A DNA stretch of 64,000 bases, taken from positions 16,768,934 to 16,832,933 of the forward strand of contig OZ024735.1 in NCBI GenBank assembly GCA_964016875.1, in the 5' to 3' direction. The position numbers were made by a program, and so were the translations under genes. Below, piece after piece: positions 36,601 to 49,447 of this stretch; the first letter of the stretch is position 1, and every line of letters begins with the position of its first letter. The notes under the pieces are model-generated. The model saw only the letters and a program-made list of their open reading frames with translations. It ran no database searches and was not told the DNA's origin. This stretch comes from Fallopia convolvulus (Eukaryota; Streptophyta; Magnoliopsida; Caryophyllales; Polygonaceae).

Positions 36601-37614
36601 TATCTTATTATATATCAAATTATTATCATATCTACCATAGTTACTAAGTAAAACTTATATCTTTAAAGTCTCTACACTTAGAGATATGCCATATTATAAT
36701 ATCTTTTTATATTCTTCTAACAAGGTATTCTTTAATAATCATAAGCTACAACTTTATATAAAATACTTTTATATGAGATCTTATTATGTCTTGCAATTTA
36801 TGATATGAATTAAATATCAAATAGGATAAAAGCTTACCTAATATACTTATAATTTCTTTAATTGATTTATTCCTTTTTCTCAACTAACAAGATCTCAAGC
36901 TAGTATTTTTATTAAATTTAATCTTGTAAGCTAACAATAATAAGGAGAAGCTATTTATTTTATTAAAAATTGATTAAAACAATTTAATTAAAATTAGATA
37001 GAAATTTGACCTTCTTCTTTTACAAAATGTACGTACTGTACACAGGGGAGAAGGCAGGGGAGGAGGGGCGTCGGCGGCAGCACCAGGCGGACGACGGACG
37101 GACTCGGCGGCGCTGGTGGCGGTGCTCGGCGGGGCTGGTGGTGGCTGGCGGTTGCACAAGGGAGGAGAAGGGGGAGGTTGAAGGTGCTCCAATGGTGTTT
37201 TTAAGGGGGGGAAATTGAATTTGGGAGGCTGATTTCTTTGGAATTTGCTAGAGAGAACTTGCTAGTAGAGAGGAGAAGAGATGAATGGATGATTGTGTGA
37301 GTTTGAAGGAGAGTTGAGCCCCTTTATATAGGCAAGGGGAGGGGGTTTGGTGATCCATGCCATTGAAGATGCACCAATGGAGAGGAGGAGAATGATCATC
37401 CATTGGGCATTAGTGTGCTAGTTTGAAGTGATGAAGCATGATGCAACAATGTTGGTCTTGCAAGCAAAGGGAGAAGGAAGAAGAGGACTCCATTGACATG
37501 CAATGGCTGAGTTTCAAATCAATGTCAATTCCATCAGACAAAGTCTGATGTCTTCTTAGAAGAAGAAGAATAAAAGAGTTTATTATTAAAAGGTTGGGTA
37601 AAGAGAGTAGAAAG

Positions 37615-37735
37615 TCATAATGGTCTAGCGGATTATGTGTAGGGGCGTGTGAGAGGGGTTGCAAGAGGTCTCGGGTTCGAGTCCTGACCCTTGCTTCCTT
37701 TTTATTGAATTTTTATTGTGCTATTAATAGCTTGT
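37615..37735 (+). mobile_element. SINE-like pol III promoter unit
   Basis: GGTTCGAGTCC (37674-37684) is a perfect tRNA-type B box. About 45 bases upstream TCTAGCGGATTATG is a passable A box. The downstream part is T-rich. A tRNA-derived SINE inside the solo LTR is plausible, but no target duplication or terminal tail was identified. Confidence 0.35.
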
Positions 37736-37977
37736 TATACCCCTTTTTATTTAATAAAAATCCGAAAATTATAAAGCATTATTTTTATTTAAATGCCTTT
37801 GTTCCTTCATAACCCTTATAATACATTCTTGAAATTATTTATTTAATTTATCTAAAAACTCTTTTTAAAGAGAGTAAGGGTTATAAATTATATTATGAAT
37901 TCTCCTTTATAAGGGAAAAGGATTATAAAATTATATTATATTGGTTTTAAAAACCTTGGAATATTGCGGATATTACA

Positions 37978-38714
37978 GGTTGAGCTTTGGTCAAAGATAG
38001 AGTTGTTCCTTGCGGAACAAATTTAAGGAAAATCTAAGATATATTTTAATTAGGAAACTTTGTGTTAGTTAAAATTGAAATCTATGTAAAACATATACTC
38101 GATCTTTTATTTATGGATATATTAAAAGCTCTATTCCATGAGTATAAAAAAAGATTTATGTCTAGGTTAGAAAAGACGTGTTTTTCACAAGTTGATCATA
38201 GAGAGAATTTGAAAGCTATGTGCGATTGAATTTAGGAGAAAATATGACACGAGGATAGCTTGATGGAGTTGTGTATGAAGTCAGGTTCATGGGTCAAAGA
38301 AGCTAGTCCGAGTTCATAGAGGACGTTCTATGCTTAAGAACATTAGGTTCGTCCCTAGGAGTTGTGTATATTTAGAACATAAGGTTTGGATTTGTAAGTT
38401 CGATTCTACTAGAAAAGATAGTAACTTTTATTTGGAAACACTTGTTCTAAGTTTACTTGTTTTGTTATTCTGTTGCTTAGTTCATTGATCCCTCCTGATT
38501 AATGTCTGTATTCTAACACAAGTTTGGTAGGGGCGGAGCAAGAACCTTCCATTTTGCATTGTTTGTGAGATAGGAAGAAGTTACCGTGGAATGCGCGACA
38601 CGTTAACTTTTGCAATAGCCAAAGGAGCGGCTTTTTGATATTTTTGCTTCACAAACATCACATCCTTTTTGGCCCCACTATTGTTGGGGCTAATTTTCTT
38701 CTCAGCCTCTCGAT
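37978..38714. other. Spacer continuing the host of the solo LTR
   Basis: No gene is seen. It begins with the duplicated GGTTG and the TTGTTCCTTGCGGAACAA palindrome near 38009, also present at 30763. The remainder is unremarkable AT-rich sequence. Confidence 0.35.
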
Positions 38715-40049
38715 TGATATCCGCATTTTTAGCTTGGTTTTATATAGTCTTTCTAGGTTTTTGAGTCGTGTTTAGATAGGCGTTGTGTTCGTTTTGTGTT
38801 ATTTGCTTTAGTTTTCGTATTTTTCGCAAAGTATGGAAGCTTTGCAAGCTTTTGTGTTTTCTTGTAGATTTTGAAGCGAAATTGGAACGTTCTAGAGCGT
38901 CACACGGAGAAGAGCGAGGCTAGGAAGGAAGCTTGGAGGCATAGGTGGATGGTTCAAGGAAAGAAACAAGGAGAACAAGAAACCGAACAACCCATAAATG
39001 GCTCGTTATCGACCCTAGGGGGTCAGTACCGAGGTCTGCAGGGAAGAAAGCGTGAAGAAAACGCCCAACAGAGTCCTACCGACCCTGACGGGGGTCGGTA
39101 CCGAGGTACTCACGTGTCGGTAGGCGACGCCGACTCTCGAGATTATTATATTTTATTCCGATATCTTTTTAAGGATAGTTTTTATATCTTTAAGAAAAAC
39201 TTCTTTAGATAGATTTCTAGTATATGAGCAAGAGAAAGACCAAGTTTTTTTTTGCGGGGGGGGGGAATTATTACGTTTGGAGCACCTTGGAACGCAAGAA
39301 AGAAGATTTGTTTGGTTTTTTTTGGTGTTGTTGCGTGAGATTGAAGTAGATTGTGATTGAGAACTCTAGTAAGTTTTTCTTCAATTCAATTGAAAGACAT
39401 GTTTTCTTATTTAAATCTTTTTATTTGTTCTTCAATTATGTGTGAGTAGTCTTCTTATTCTAGGGTTGTGGGTAAAAGCCCAACTTAGTTATGCATGTTG
39501 ATAGTATGAATCTATGAATTGATTGCCTTTGATTTGTACATTTCTACTTATTTGTGCTTAAACTTCGGCAAAAGTTGAAGTAAATTCATATTTATCATTT
39601 GATCGAAAGAAAAGATTGTGAATTTGAATAGGAATAAGGTTTGAAACGAAAGTTGAAAACCTTAGATCGTGATAGGTAGATTAAAGTGAATTGATTTGCG
39701 AACGTTGGTTAATTTGCTTCTCTTTTCAACGAAAGTTGATTTCTTATGTGAAAAGGCATGATCTTTATTATTTATAGGACTTGATATGCATGGCTATGTT
39801 GTGGTGAACCCTAAATCCTAGATCTTTTCTCGCTTTGATAAAACCGTACCCAGTTTAACCCTCGTTACCGAGTCCTGTAGTGCAGTTAATCGTTACTTTT
39901 GTTTTGTTGTTACTTTCGTTTGCGTGTTTTTACGTGTTTTAGTTTAGCAATTAGACATAGAATTCGTCTCTCGTGAACAAACCTGGCTTCGCTATACTCA
40001 GCGGGCGGGTCTTGATCTTATAAATTTATTTGTTTGATTAGATAGATCA
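38715..40049 (+). mobile_element. Degenerate LTR-like sequence
   Basis: It starts TGATATCCGC and continues with TTTTTGAGTCGTGTTTAG, similar to the start of the solo LTR at 5025. A GC-richer part (38880-39150) is followed by a long T-rich stretch, as in Athila/Tat-type LTRs. The right end is uncertain and no target duplication was found. The ORF at 38871-39212 shows no known domain. Confidence 0.4.
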
Positions 40050-41752
40050 AGTATCCCTTCAACATCGACCATCATAGTCGCATTCATCTCTGCAAGAGCA
40101 TCGAAACATAAGTAATGGAAACTGAAAAGAAAGAACATATGTTATCGAAAGGCGTTAGTACCATGCTGTTTACCCTTTTGGGCCGGGGAGCGAAGACTTA
40201 GGGCAACGTGGTCCAACACTCTTGAGTTATAAGCTCCTTGTGAGACCTCATAGTCTCCACTTTGAATGCTTTCTTGGCATTGATGTCCTTCTTGACCTTG
40301 TGAGACCTTAACGTGCATCAAAAATACATCGGATCTTTTTGATGTGTGCAACTAGGGGAAAAAATAAAATTGATGCATAATGTGCATCCAAAAGCCAATG
40401 CAATTGTAGATAATTCTGATTAGTTTTGATGCACATACAAGATCTATAGGAACACATTTTTTGAAAAATATACATGAGTCGTTTTTTACCCTTCTTTAAC
40501 AAAAGTCTAAATTTAAATGTAAATTTTTTGGATGGGGAGAAAACATATATACGAGATTTATTGTTATTTCATAGGTAAATGACTATTTCATAATATTTTT
40601 TCCCTATTTTTTAAACTATAAAGTTTTAAAACTTGTCTATTATATATATTGTTTAAATTTCACCGGATCATTGATGATTATCTTTTGATGGGGTAATTCA
40701 ACATGTGCCTCGTGACTGTAATCAAGCAGCAGATTTAATTGCTTCTTTGTGACATTCTTGCATTATCAATTAGATTCAGACCCATCACACGGACTTAGAG
40801 TCTGTAAGGATGCACTAGGCTGAATTTTTCGGCCTAATTTTTACCTAGTTTAAAAAAAATCACCGGAGCAAGATCCAATTTTTTATAGCTACGGATAAAT
40901 AAGTGCTTGTCGACATTTGAGACCTCTCATATTGGTTGAATTTGAATTTATATTATATTAAATAATAAAATTACTTGTCAATATTAAGTTGAAAATTAAA
41001 AGACATATCATATTGCATGGATCACATCAGAGATCAGGTTTGGGAAGCATGGGATTTCAATTCGGTGTGGTGGTGGTATGCTGTTAAATTTTTTATTCAA
41101 CCCTGTGATTTCTATGTTCTGAAAAAGGTGAAGGTATCCGGAAATTGGATTTAGGTTGATATGATTTAAAAAATTGATCGAATTGTTAGCCAAGTCCGAA
41201 GATCGCAGTGTCGGCAAATCAATATCTGCTATCTTTACTTGGGAGTTGGGTCTAATTAGAATTCAACTTCTTTTGATCCACTTTTATAATTATGCAATTT
41301 GGACAACCTGTAAATGAACCCAAGTTGGATCGATGGTATTATATCACTTTGCATAAGATACCATCCATATGCATAGCTAAATATGGAATCACCTACATTA
41401 ATGGCGAATGGAATCGCGTACTTTTGGCCTTTACCTAGTCATAGACAGCCCAAACTATAATCATTATTGACTTAATTAAGATTATATTTCCATTTCAATT
41501 CCGACATTGTAAAGCAATTTTAAACGCTTTAACTAAGCACATGCACGTTAGCCTAACTGGCTAGTGTTTATCCCTTTCAAGAGGGCTATTACATGTGTCT
41601 TCGATCTCACTCGATCCCATGCATGTCAATACGTACATATGTTATATTAGACATCGATCTCCATTGCATTTAATTGCTCAAATATTATATACATATAGTT
41701 CTCCAAAACAAGAACTACTACCAAAACCCAGGGGCAAAATTCCATAAAAAAA
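40050..41752 (+). promoter_or_regulatory. AT-rich spacer and upstream region of the peroxidase gene
   Basis: No confident gene. A minus-strand frame at 40142-40351 encodes nothing recognisable. The last few hundred bases are AT-rich, and TATATAC at 41686-41692 lies about 60 bases before the ATG, a sensible TATA-box place. Confidence 0.4.
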
Positions 41753-43058
41753 ATGGGTAACAGGGATTGTATAGGAATTGTTGTTATATGCTCAACTCTA
41801 ATGGCGTTGGCAAGCCTGGGTGAAGCCCAGCTAAAGCAGGGCTTCTATTCAAATGTATGCCCAAAAGCAGAAGAAATAGTAAGAGGAATTGTAAACAAGC
41901 ACATCTCAAATGCTCCTTCATTGGCGGCTCCTCTTCTTAGAATGCACTTCCACGATTGCTTCGTGAGGGTAAGTATATAATTGACAAACATATTTTAATT
42001 TGGTACTTATTTCTAACTAGCTGTTTCGAGATAGTAATTAAGTTGTGATGTAATTTTGGTTTTGCTTAATAAATTAAATACATCAATATTGTTATATATA
42101 TAGGGGTGCGATGGATCGGTGCTCCTTAACTCGACATCGAGCAACCAAGCGGAGAAGTCGGCACAGCCGAACTTGAGCCTCCGAGGGTTCGAATTCATTG
42201 ACAAGGTGAAGGCGGCGGTAGAAGAGGAGTGCCCGGACATTGTTTCGTGTGCTGACATCGTGGCTTTGGTGGCTAGAGATGCGGTCGTCGCCATTGTAAG
42301 TAGCAATAAAAAAATCACACGTACACACTTAATTAGCTAGGTTGTATAAGTGAATAAATATAGATATGTTTGGTACGTATATTCATTTAATTATTGACAT
42401 TTATACAGGGAGGCCCGTCTTGGAGCGTGCCGACGGGGAGGCGGGACGGGACAGTTTCAAAGGCTTCGGAGGCGTTGGCGAACATCCCACCTCCCACTAG
42501 CAACCTCACCTCACTCCTTCAAATATTTGCTAACAAAAGCTTGGATCTCAACGATTTGGTCCTCCTTTCCGGTAACCAAATAACAAGTGATTTCCATTAT
42601 TGATCCAGCATTTACAATAAATTAATGACTGTGTCGGCACAGGCGCACATACAATCGGAGTATCCCACTGCTCGTCCTTCTCCCAAAGGCTCTACAACTT
42701 CACCGGCAGAGGCGACGAGGATCCTTCGCTGGACAGCGAGTACGCCGCTAACCTCAAACCAACAAAGTGCAAGTCCCAAAACGACACGACGAGTCTCGCT
42801 GAGTTGGACCCTGGCAGCTTCAGGACCTTCGACCTCGGATACTACAAACTCCTCCTCAAGCGGCGGGGGATTCTCCAGTCCGACGCCGCCCTCACCACCA
42901 GCTCTGCCACCAAGGCACTCCTCAACCGCCTCGTCAACGCCCCACCCGCCTACTTCTTTCAGGAGTTCGCCAAGTCCATGCTCAAGATGGGTCAGGTCGA
43001 TGTGCTCACTGGAAATTCTGGTGAGATTAGGAAGAAATGTGCTGTCCTCAATAGCTGA
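41753..43058 (+). CDS. Class III secretory peroxidase
   Basis: Four coding exons: 41753-41968, 42104-42295, 42409-42571, 42643-43058. This is the classic three-intron structure; all splice sites are GT-AG and in phase, giving 328 residues. A signal peptide (1-25) precedes a mature start at Gln26 (QLKQGFYSNVCP). The distal haem site is R63-M-H-F-H67-D-C, the proximal one SGAH193TIG; eight Cys positions look complete. Family knowledge: a haem enzyme of cell wall or vacuole that uses H2O2 to oxidise phenolics. GCDGSVL replaces the commoner GCDASVL, as in the AtPRX3/RCI3-like group. It looks functional. A convergent LINE begins about 270 bases after the stop. Confidence 0.93.
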
Positions 43059-43326
43059 TTAATTTGTGGCGTTGTCAATCAATGGATAATGGACGTTTAA
43101 GTTTCTTTGCGGCGTCGTTTCGACTGCTAACTAAACACGATCCAGTTGCTCTTAATTTGTGGTATTGTACGTGTCATGTATTGCACCGTATGTATGTGTT
43201 GCCGTGTTGGTACCATAATTCATCTAATGTTTTCACCCCGGCCAATCGAATCAAAATTATTTACGCATCTTACTTTCTACTTTCTAGTTGCTCAAATTCA
43301 ACTGACCAAGGACGGCAATGACCACA
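43059..43326 (+). other. 3' flank of the peroxidase gene
   Basis: Unique-looking sequence between the stop codon and the LINE poly(T), presumably holding the 3' UTR. It ends with the LINE target site CGGCAATGACCA (43313-43324). No strong AATAAA is present. Confidence 0.4.
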
Positions 43327-43449
43327 TTTTTTTTTTTGGTAGAAGGAGAGACGGTACTCTCCGGCTCCTCAAGGGAGCGTTTTATTAATTATTAAAAAAT
43401 GGGCTAAGTAGTCATCAAACGGGGGATAGCCCAGCCCCTAACATCATCA

Positions 43450-46400
43450 AAAAGCAGTAAAGAAATCCCCTCGGGAGGGGCACACAATACATGCAAACCT
43501 AACGGAAAAGAAAGAGCAAGAGACGCGAGGCAATCCGCAACCGAATTCGCCTCTCAATACACATGACGGGTTTGGATCAACCAATCCCTACCAATAAAGC
43601 CTTGGCATCGGGACACCAGGCTAAATAAAGGGTGCGTTTTAGACACCCTAGAGTTCAATAAACTAATAACAACCTGCGAATCAGTCTCAAGCACAACTCT
43701 CCGAAATCCCCTATCCCAAGCTAAACTGAGCTCGTCCAACACTCCCCACAACTCCGCCATCGGCACCGTACATGAACCAATGTTATGCGTGAAGCCGCTG
43801 ATCCACTGACCATGAGCATTCCTAAGAATTCCCCCAGCCGTCGCTCTACCACCGTCACGAACCGCACCGTCCGAGTTTATCTTGACCCAGCCATTGCCAG
43901 GAGCAACCCAACTAACATCCTGCAACGATTTTATTAAATTGAAAGAGGAAGTAAAGCAAATACATGCAGCTTGCTTGTACTCCACAACCCTCGCAACAAT
44001 AAATCCATATTTATCCTGCTCCATATCAACATCACCGAAAACCCGCGCATTCCTCCAGCGCCATAACCACCACAAAGCCACAGCAAAGATCGAGCACCAC
44101 TCAATATTCTCGATACACCTAGACTCCATCACATTCATCCTCACCCAAGCCGAGAAAGGTTCCTGAAAAAAAGAAGGGAACAAGTTAGTAACTCCAAAGC
44201 GAGACCAAACAGAACTTACCTTCTCACAATCTCTGAAAAGATGCTCGAACGTCTCGTCAGCTTCCTCCGATTCGCAGCTACCACAGCGGGCACTCACAGC
44301 GACGTGTCTCCTCACTCTTTCGGCGTTCGACAGGACACCGCCCTTGATGGCTAACCACACGAAGTACCTGACCCGTTCCGGGACCTGGAGCCTCCAGATT
44401 CTTTTATACACAACTTCATCTATCTCCTGCAAATCATCAAAGCCCCTGGATAAATTAAAACCAGTAGTCACGGAGTAATTTTCGTCCCTAGACGGTGACG
44501 AACACAACTCATCTTCCTCTTCATTCTCGCTCGGAAGAAGCGTAATCGCAGCGAGATCCAAAATACTTTGAAGCAGAAGCAGATGATTCAGCGCATTCCA
44601 ATTCCACCCGACATCTTCAATCAAGTAGTCCCTAACCACAACATCTCTACTAACGTCGTCAATCAAGCCGGTTGCCGAAGCCAGCAGGGGGTCTCTTTTC
44701 AACCAAACATCACTCCAAAACCTCACCGATCTCCCATTCCTAACCAACCATCTCGTCCCCTTCACCACCACCTGAGAGAGGCCACTGCGCATACCCTTCC
44801 ATAAATACGAACAAGCAGGCGAATTACCAAGAGCACAATCCACATATTTTCTCTTCAAAACCGAAGCCCAAATCCCCTCATCTTCCATAATAAAACTCCA
44901 TCCAAGCTTTTCGATCAAAGCCAAGTTAAGCTCATGCATCGGACGAATACCGAGACCACCTTTATTCCTCGGTTTCGTCACTTCATTCCAAGCCACCTTA
45001 TGCATCTTACGAGACTCTCCATTACTCCCCAAAATAAAAGCTCTAGTAATCTTATCAAGTTGGTGACACACACTTTTAGGAATAAGGAACGTGGACATGG
45101 AGTAAACCGGAATGGACGTCAAAACCGAGCGTGCTAACGTAGCCCTACCAGCCAAGCTCAGTGCCTTAGCCTTCCACCCCGCAAGCTTAGCATTGAATTT
45201 ATCAACAATACCCGAGAAGGTGTGCTTATTCACCGGTTTATGAAGCACCGGGAGGCCGAGATAGTTGCCTAAATTATGAGTCACCCTAATACCACAGACA
45301 ATTTCATTATCACGAACCACATGAGGCTTAACATTTGGAGACACAAAAACTCTAGACTTCTGTTGGCTAACCTTTTGCCCCGAGGCCAAGCAAAAAATGT
45401 TAAGACAACTCATAATCACCCTAGTTTGCTCCACCGATGCTTTCGCAAAAAGAACTATATCATCCGCGAAGAACATATGAGACAAAACTAGCCCATTCCT
45501 AGTCAAATTAATCGGCTTCCAATCACCTTTCTCCACTGAGTCCCGAATAATATGACTAAGACGCTCAATACAAAGGATGAACAAATAAGGAGAGATAGGA
45601 TCGCCCTGACGAACGCCCTGAGAAGCCTCAAACTGAGTAGTAACCTCTCCATTCCAAAGCAATTGCATCTTAGGAGAAGTCACACAAGCAACCACCCACT
45701 TGACCCAAAGATCAGGAAAGCTCGCTTTAATTAGCGAATCCTCAATAAAGTCCCATCTAAGTCTATCATATTCCTTCTCAAGATCAAGCTTCAAAACCAT
45801 CCACCCCTTCGCACCTCTCTTCCTCCTCATAGAGTGCACGACTTCCTGCACCACCACTATATTGTCCGAGATCATCCGACCCGGGATAAAACTCCCTTGG
45901 GTAGGGCCGATAAGCTTAGACATAAGTGGTTGAAGTCTATTGGCGAGCACCTTTGTAACAATTTTATAAAGCACGTTACACAGACTAATAAGCCGAAAAT
46001 GGCCTACAGACTCCGGCTTATCAATCTTAGCTAGCAACACAATCAAGATATCATTAACACCCTCCGGCATAACCCCAGACGAGAAAAACTCACGAACAAA
46101 CGAAACCACCGAGCGGCCGACAATCTCCCAACACTTCTGATAGAACCCCGGTTGAAACCCATCTAACCCTGGCGACTTGGACGGACCCATACTCTTCACA
46201 GCAGCCCACACCTCCTCAGCTAAAATCGGGCCAACCATCTTACTACCCTCTTCCGCACAAATCTCAAGAAACTCGACACAAAGGCTCGGAATAGCCGGCG
46301 CCTGACCCCCCTCAACAGTATACAAAGCCTTATAAAAATCAACCGCCAAAGCTTCCAACTCACCCATTATCAATCCACACCCCATCACTGTTCTTTAAGC

Positions 46401-47528
46401 TCTCAATACGGTTATGTTTTCTTCTCACCAAAGTGCTCGTGTGAAAGAAAGAAGTGTTCCGATCACCGCACATCAACCATTGTTCCCTCAACTTTTGAAA
46501 CCAAATAACTTCCTCTTGCTCAAGCACAACTTCCAACTCACTTTGAAGTTTAAGTTCCAACTCCATCAGAGCCGCTGAGTTGTTACGGACTGGATTCCAT
46601 TGGACACAATCAATCCTCTCCAATAAACTCCTCTTCCTTTGATGAATATTCCCAAAAATCTTCTTGTTCCAAATAATTAACTCATTCTTCAACAAAGAAA
46701 GAGCCTCGGGCGTCTCAAGATCATCATGCCAACTCCTCTTAACCTTGTCATTAAAACCCGGGTGAGAAAACCAAGCCGCCTCGAACCGAAACGGTCTCCT
46801 CTTCTTATTCAAAACAGGCTCGGTTTAAACTCCAAGAGGAGCGGGTTATGATCCGAGGAGAACCTAGGTAAATGACGAACCCTAGCATCCGCCCATTGAA
46901 CCCGCCCCTCCGCGTTAGTGAAAACCTGATCCAAACGTTTTGAAACCACCGACGAAGGAGAGAGCCGCTTGCTCCACGTAAACTTCGGCCCCACAAACTC
47001 CAAATCAATAAGGCCCAAATCATTTCTCCAACTATGAAAAACACTTGAATCAAGATGAAGCCCGCCTGAGCCACCCTCCCTTTCATGATGAAACAAAATA
47101 CAATTATAATCACCTCCAACAAAAATCGGACCTCTGGCTCTTCTAACTGCCACCTTTAACTCCCTCCAAAACGCTTCTCTACGCGTCACCGACGGAGGAC
47201 CATAGACTACAAAAAGGTGAGGCCACACACCATCAATCAAAAACTCAGCATGGATGAAGTTACGGTTAGTCTCGACAACGTTCACACACACCTTCTCCTC
47301 TTGCCAAAACAACCAAACACCCCCGACAAAACCAGTAGCTTCCACACGCTCAAACTTAGAGAAATCAGACCTTAACAACCTATTACAAACCACGTCAGCC
47401 TTCTCATCCGAAATCCTCGGCTCAAAGATCGCTAACATATCCACTTTATGACTCCTGCACATATAACGGATCGCCCTTCTAAACCCCGATTTTCCTGCAC
47501 CAAAACAATTCCAAAGTAAGATATTCAT
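43450..47528 (-). pseudogene. LINE ORF2: endonuclease, reverse transcriptase, RNase H (broken)
   Basis: It starts at the ATG at 47528 (NILLWNCFGAGK). Endonuclease: catalytic Glu in LAIFEPR, GGDYN and FSDHNPLL (to about 46830). A one-base shift near 46810 moves the linker to another frame (46360-46812), and a second near 46375 returns to the first. Reverse transcriptase: SPGLDGF, GVRQGDPISPYLF, and catalytic FADDIVLF (about 45455). A Cys/His stretch lies near 44280. RNase H: SDGAVRDGG, AELWGVL, ETDSQVV. A TGA at about 43554, where the family has Arg (CGA), cuts off the last RNase H residues including its final Asp. The minus-strand frame resumes towards 43450. Confidence 0.88.
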
Positions 47529-47775
47529 AATAACCAAAGAATAAAAAAGAAAAGGAACCAGAAGAAAAGCATTAATTTGGCCCTTGAGCAAACTCGCTCT
47601 CCGCCATTGCGGAATCATCATCATCATTCTCAAAAGATTCAGGTTGAACTTTCTGTTGAGACGTTTGACGCTCAGTATCCACCAAAGACTGAACCAGGCC
47701 AATGGGACGCCCATCTGCACTTTGTTGGCCCGGCCCAATCAAATCAGCTTCAGTAAAGTCTTTTGGAGGAACCCT

Positions 47776-49406
47776 TCAAACATCATTTTGAATGTTGTCA
47801 TCACACGACGCACGTGACCTCTTCAACAGTTGCTTTTCAGCTTTCCTCTTGGGCCCATTAAGCCCATCATTATTCACATTGGTGGAAGAAAAAATACCAA
47901 CTTTCCGTCCCAATTTAATTTGTTTCTTCCCCCCGCTAACTTTAGGTTGATATAACCCATTATTAAACACCTGTGGGAATTGTTTTTGTGCAGGGCCGGT
48001 CCCCATCTTACTAGCAGGTTGGGCCGGAGAACCGTCCACACCACTACTAGGCCCATTTTGCAACCCTATCCTTTCACTAGAGATCTCCACATCGTTTCCT
48101 TCCATAACCGTCTCCTTGATTATAGGAGTAGTATCCGTAGAAAAACTCATTGACCTGACAACGTTCTTACAGGATCCCCGATCTTCAGTATCGATAATTT
48201 TCAACGCACCAAATCTATTTATTTGGGGAAGCAAGATTTTCGGCTGTTGTGGGACTTTCCCTTTCCCTTTGTCAATCTTATCAACTTTCCCTTGTGGATC
48301 TTTATTAACCATCTTTCCATTTACGTTTGAACGATAGGCTTGAAACTTGCCTTTTTTACTAGCCTTTCTCCGTTCAACCTTCATCCACGCGCCATACCGG
48401 CTGTGCCCATCTCCGGCGACCTCAGGAGGAACCTCACTGGAAGAAGCATTCCCCGTCTCCTCACACGCCTTACCATGCACAGGCAGAGTAGCAACCCTAT
48501 TTTCACCAACACCCCAATGTATTGAAGAAACACCCGACATGGATTGCACATTACTCTTCCCCACCGAAGGATTAGAGACCGCACTAACCGGTCTAAATGG
48601 GCAGCTTGACTTAATGTGGCCAAACCTTCCGCAACCAAAACAAATCATCGGTAAACCTTCGTACTCATTCAAGAAACGGTCCCCATTGATACTGACTGAG
48701 CCTTTTAGCGGTCTCTCGATATCGACCTCAACACAAATTCGGGCAAACCTCCCCCGGTTAGTATAGAGCATCTTAGGATCAACCCGTATCGGGCGTCCAA
48801 TCGCCGCCGCAATCTTCAACAGAATTTGTTCTTCATACAGTGTCACTGGCAGATCAGATATGCGAATCCATGTCGGAACCGTCCGAATCGGCTCCGTAGT
48901 ACGGAAAGATGGGGACCAACTACGCACAATCAAACATCTCCCGAAAACCGTCCACGGAACATCCGTCAACGCCGACATATATTCCTCTTCTCTTCCAAAA
49001 CGGACAAGATAGCAACCATTAGTAAGATCCAAAATCTGATATCTCGAGTCAGACCTCCACATGTCACGAATTTTCTTCTCCATAACCGAGAACGTGATCG
49101 GATGACCAAGAAGCTTGACCACCACTGACCACGTCCACACCATTGCTAGGGCGTCCATCACCTCATCCGCTATGACGATGGAAGGATCCCCGTCATCCCC
49201 ATCGGGGTAGCAGATCTGGACCTTTCCTTCAAGAAAACCCTCGTCCAACAGCGTCTTCGGTTGCGATGGTCCCCCCTCCACCATGAAATATTTCCACGAT
49301 GCCCTACCATCAGAGGGACCGCCGGAGTTTTACCGTTATCTTCCAAGACCATATCATCCCCATTATTCACAATAACCGGCGGGACCGCCGGAGGTTGTGT
49401 AGTCAT
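47776..49406 (-). pseudogene. LINE ORF1: DUF4283-type, CCHC zinc knuckle
   Basis: The likely start is the ATG at 49406. About 30 codons later, near 49315, a one-base shift changes frame; from 49284 the reading is open for 502 codons. An N-terminal DUF4283-like region (WTWSVVVKLLGHPITF, GCYLVRFGREEEY, PTWIRISDLP) is followed by a zinc knuckle C215-x2-C218-x4-H223-x4-C228, numbered from 49284. A Lys/Gln/Ser-rich tail follows. ORF1 products bind the LINE RNA. ORF2 begins about 250 bases after the stop. Confidence 0.85.
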
Positions 49407-49447
49407 ACTCGTCCGACGGAGTACTCTTTTTTATTCGGCAATGACCA

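Larger units (their letters stand above)
31071..37977 (-). mobile_element. Long solo LTR with nested elements, TSD GGTTG
   Basis: It begins TGTAACACCCC and ends GATATTACA. GGTTG is duplicated exactly at 31066-31070 and 37978-37982. The first 100 bases are the reverse complement of the end of the solo LTR at 11009-14202 (GCCAGTGACCTC, AAGTCACCCAAGGCTTT), so both belong to one family in opposite orientation. Without the nested Helitron-like units (33194-36600) about 3.5 kb remains, close to the 3.2 kb of the other copy. A GC-rich patch at 37030-37190 matches the position of the GC-rich patch there. Confidence 0.85.
43325..49435 (-). mobile_element. Full-length L1-type LINE, TSD CGGCAATGACCA
   Basis: A run of 11 T at 43327-43337 is its poly(A) tail. 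CGGCAATGACCA occurs directly left of it (43313-43324) and again at 49436-49447, a 12-bp duplication left by target-primed insertion. Between lie ORF1 with a CCHC knuckle and ORF2 with endonuclease, reverse transcriptase and RNase H, as in plant L1 elements. Full length, but both ORFs are damaged. It is convergent with the peroxidase gene. Confidence 0.9.

Noticed and set aside
40142..40351. Possible gene fragment on the minus strand
   Set aside because: The peptide resembles no family I recognise and the neighbouring frames are equally open.
42625..43062. Open frame of 145 codons overlapping the last peroxidase exon
   Set aside because: It is the wrong frame of exon 4, Ser/Pro-rich by codon shadow. 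The peroxidase frame has conserved haem-site and splice support.
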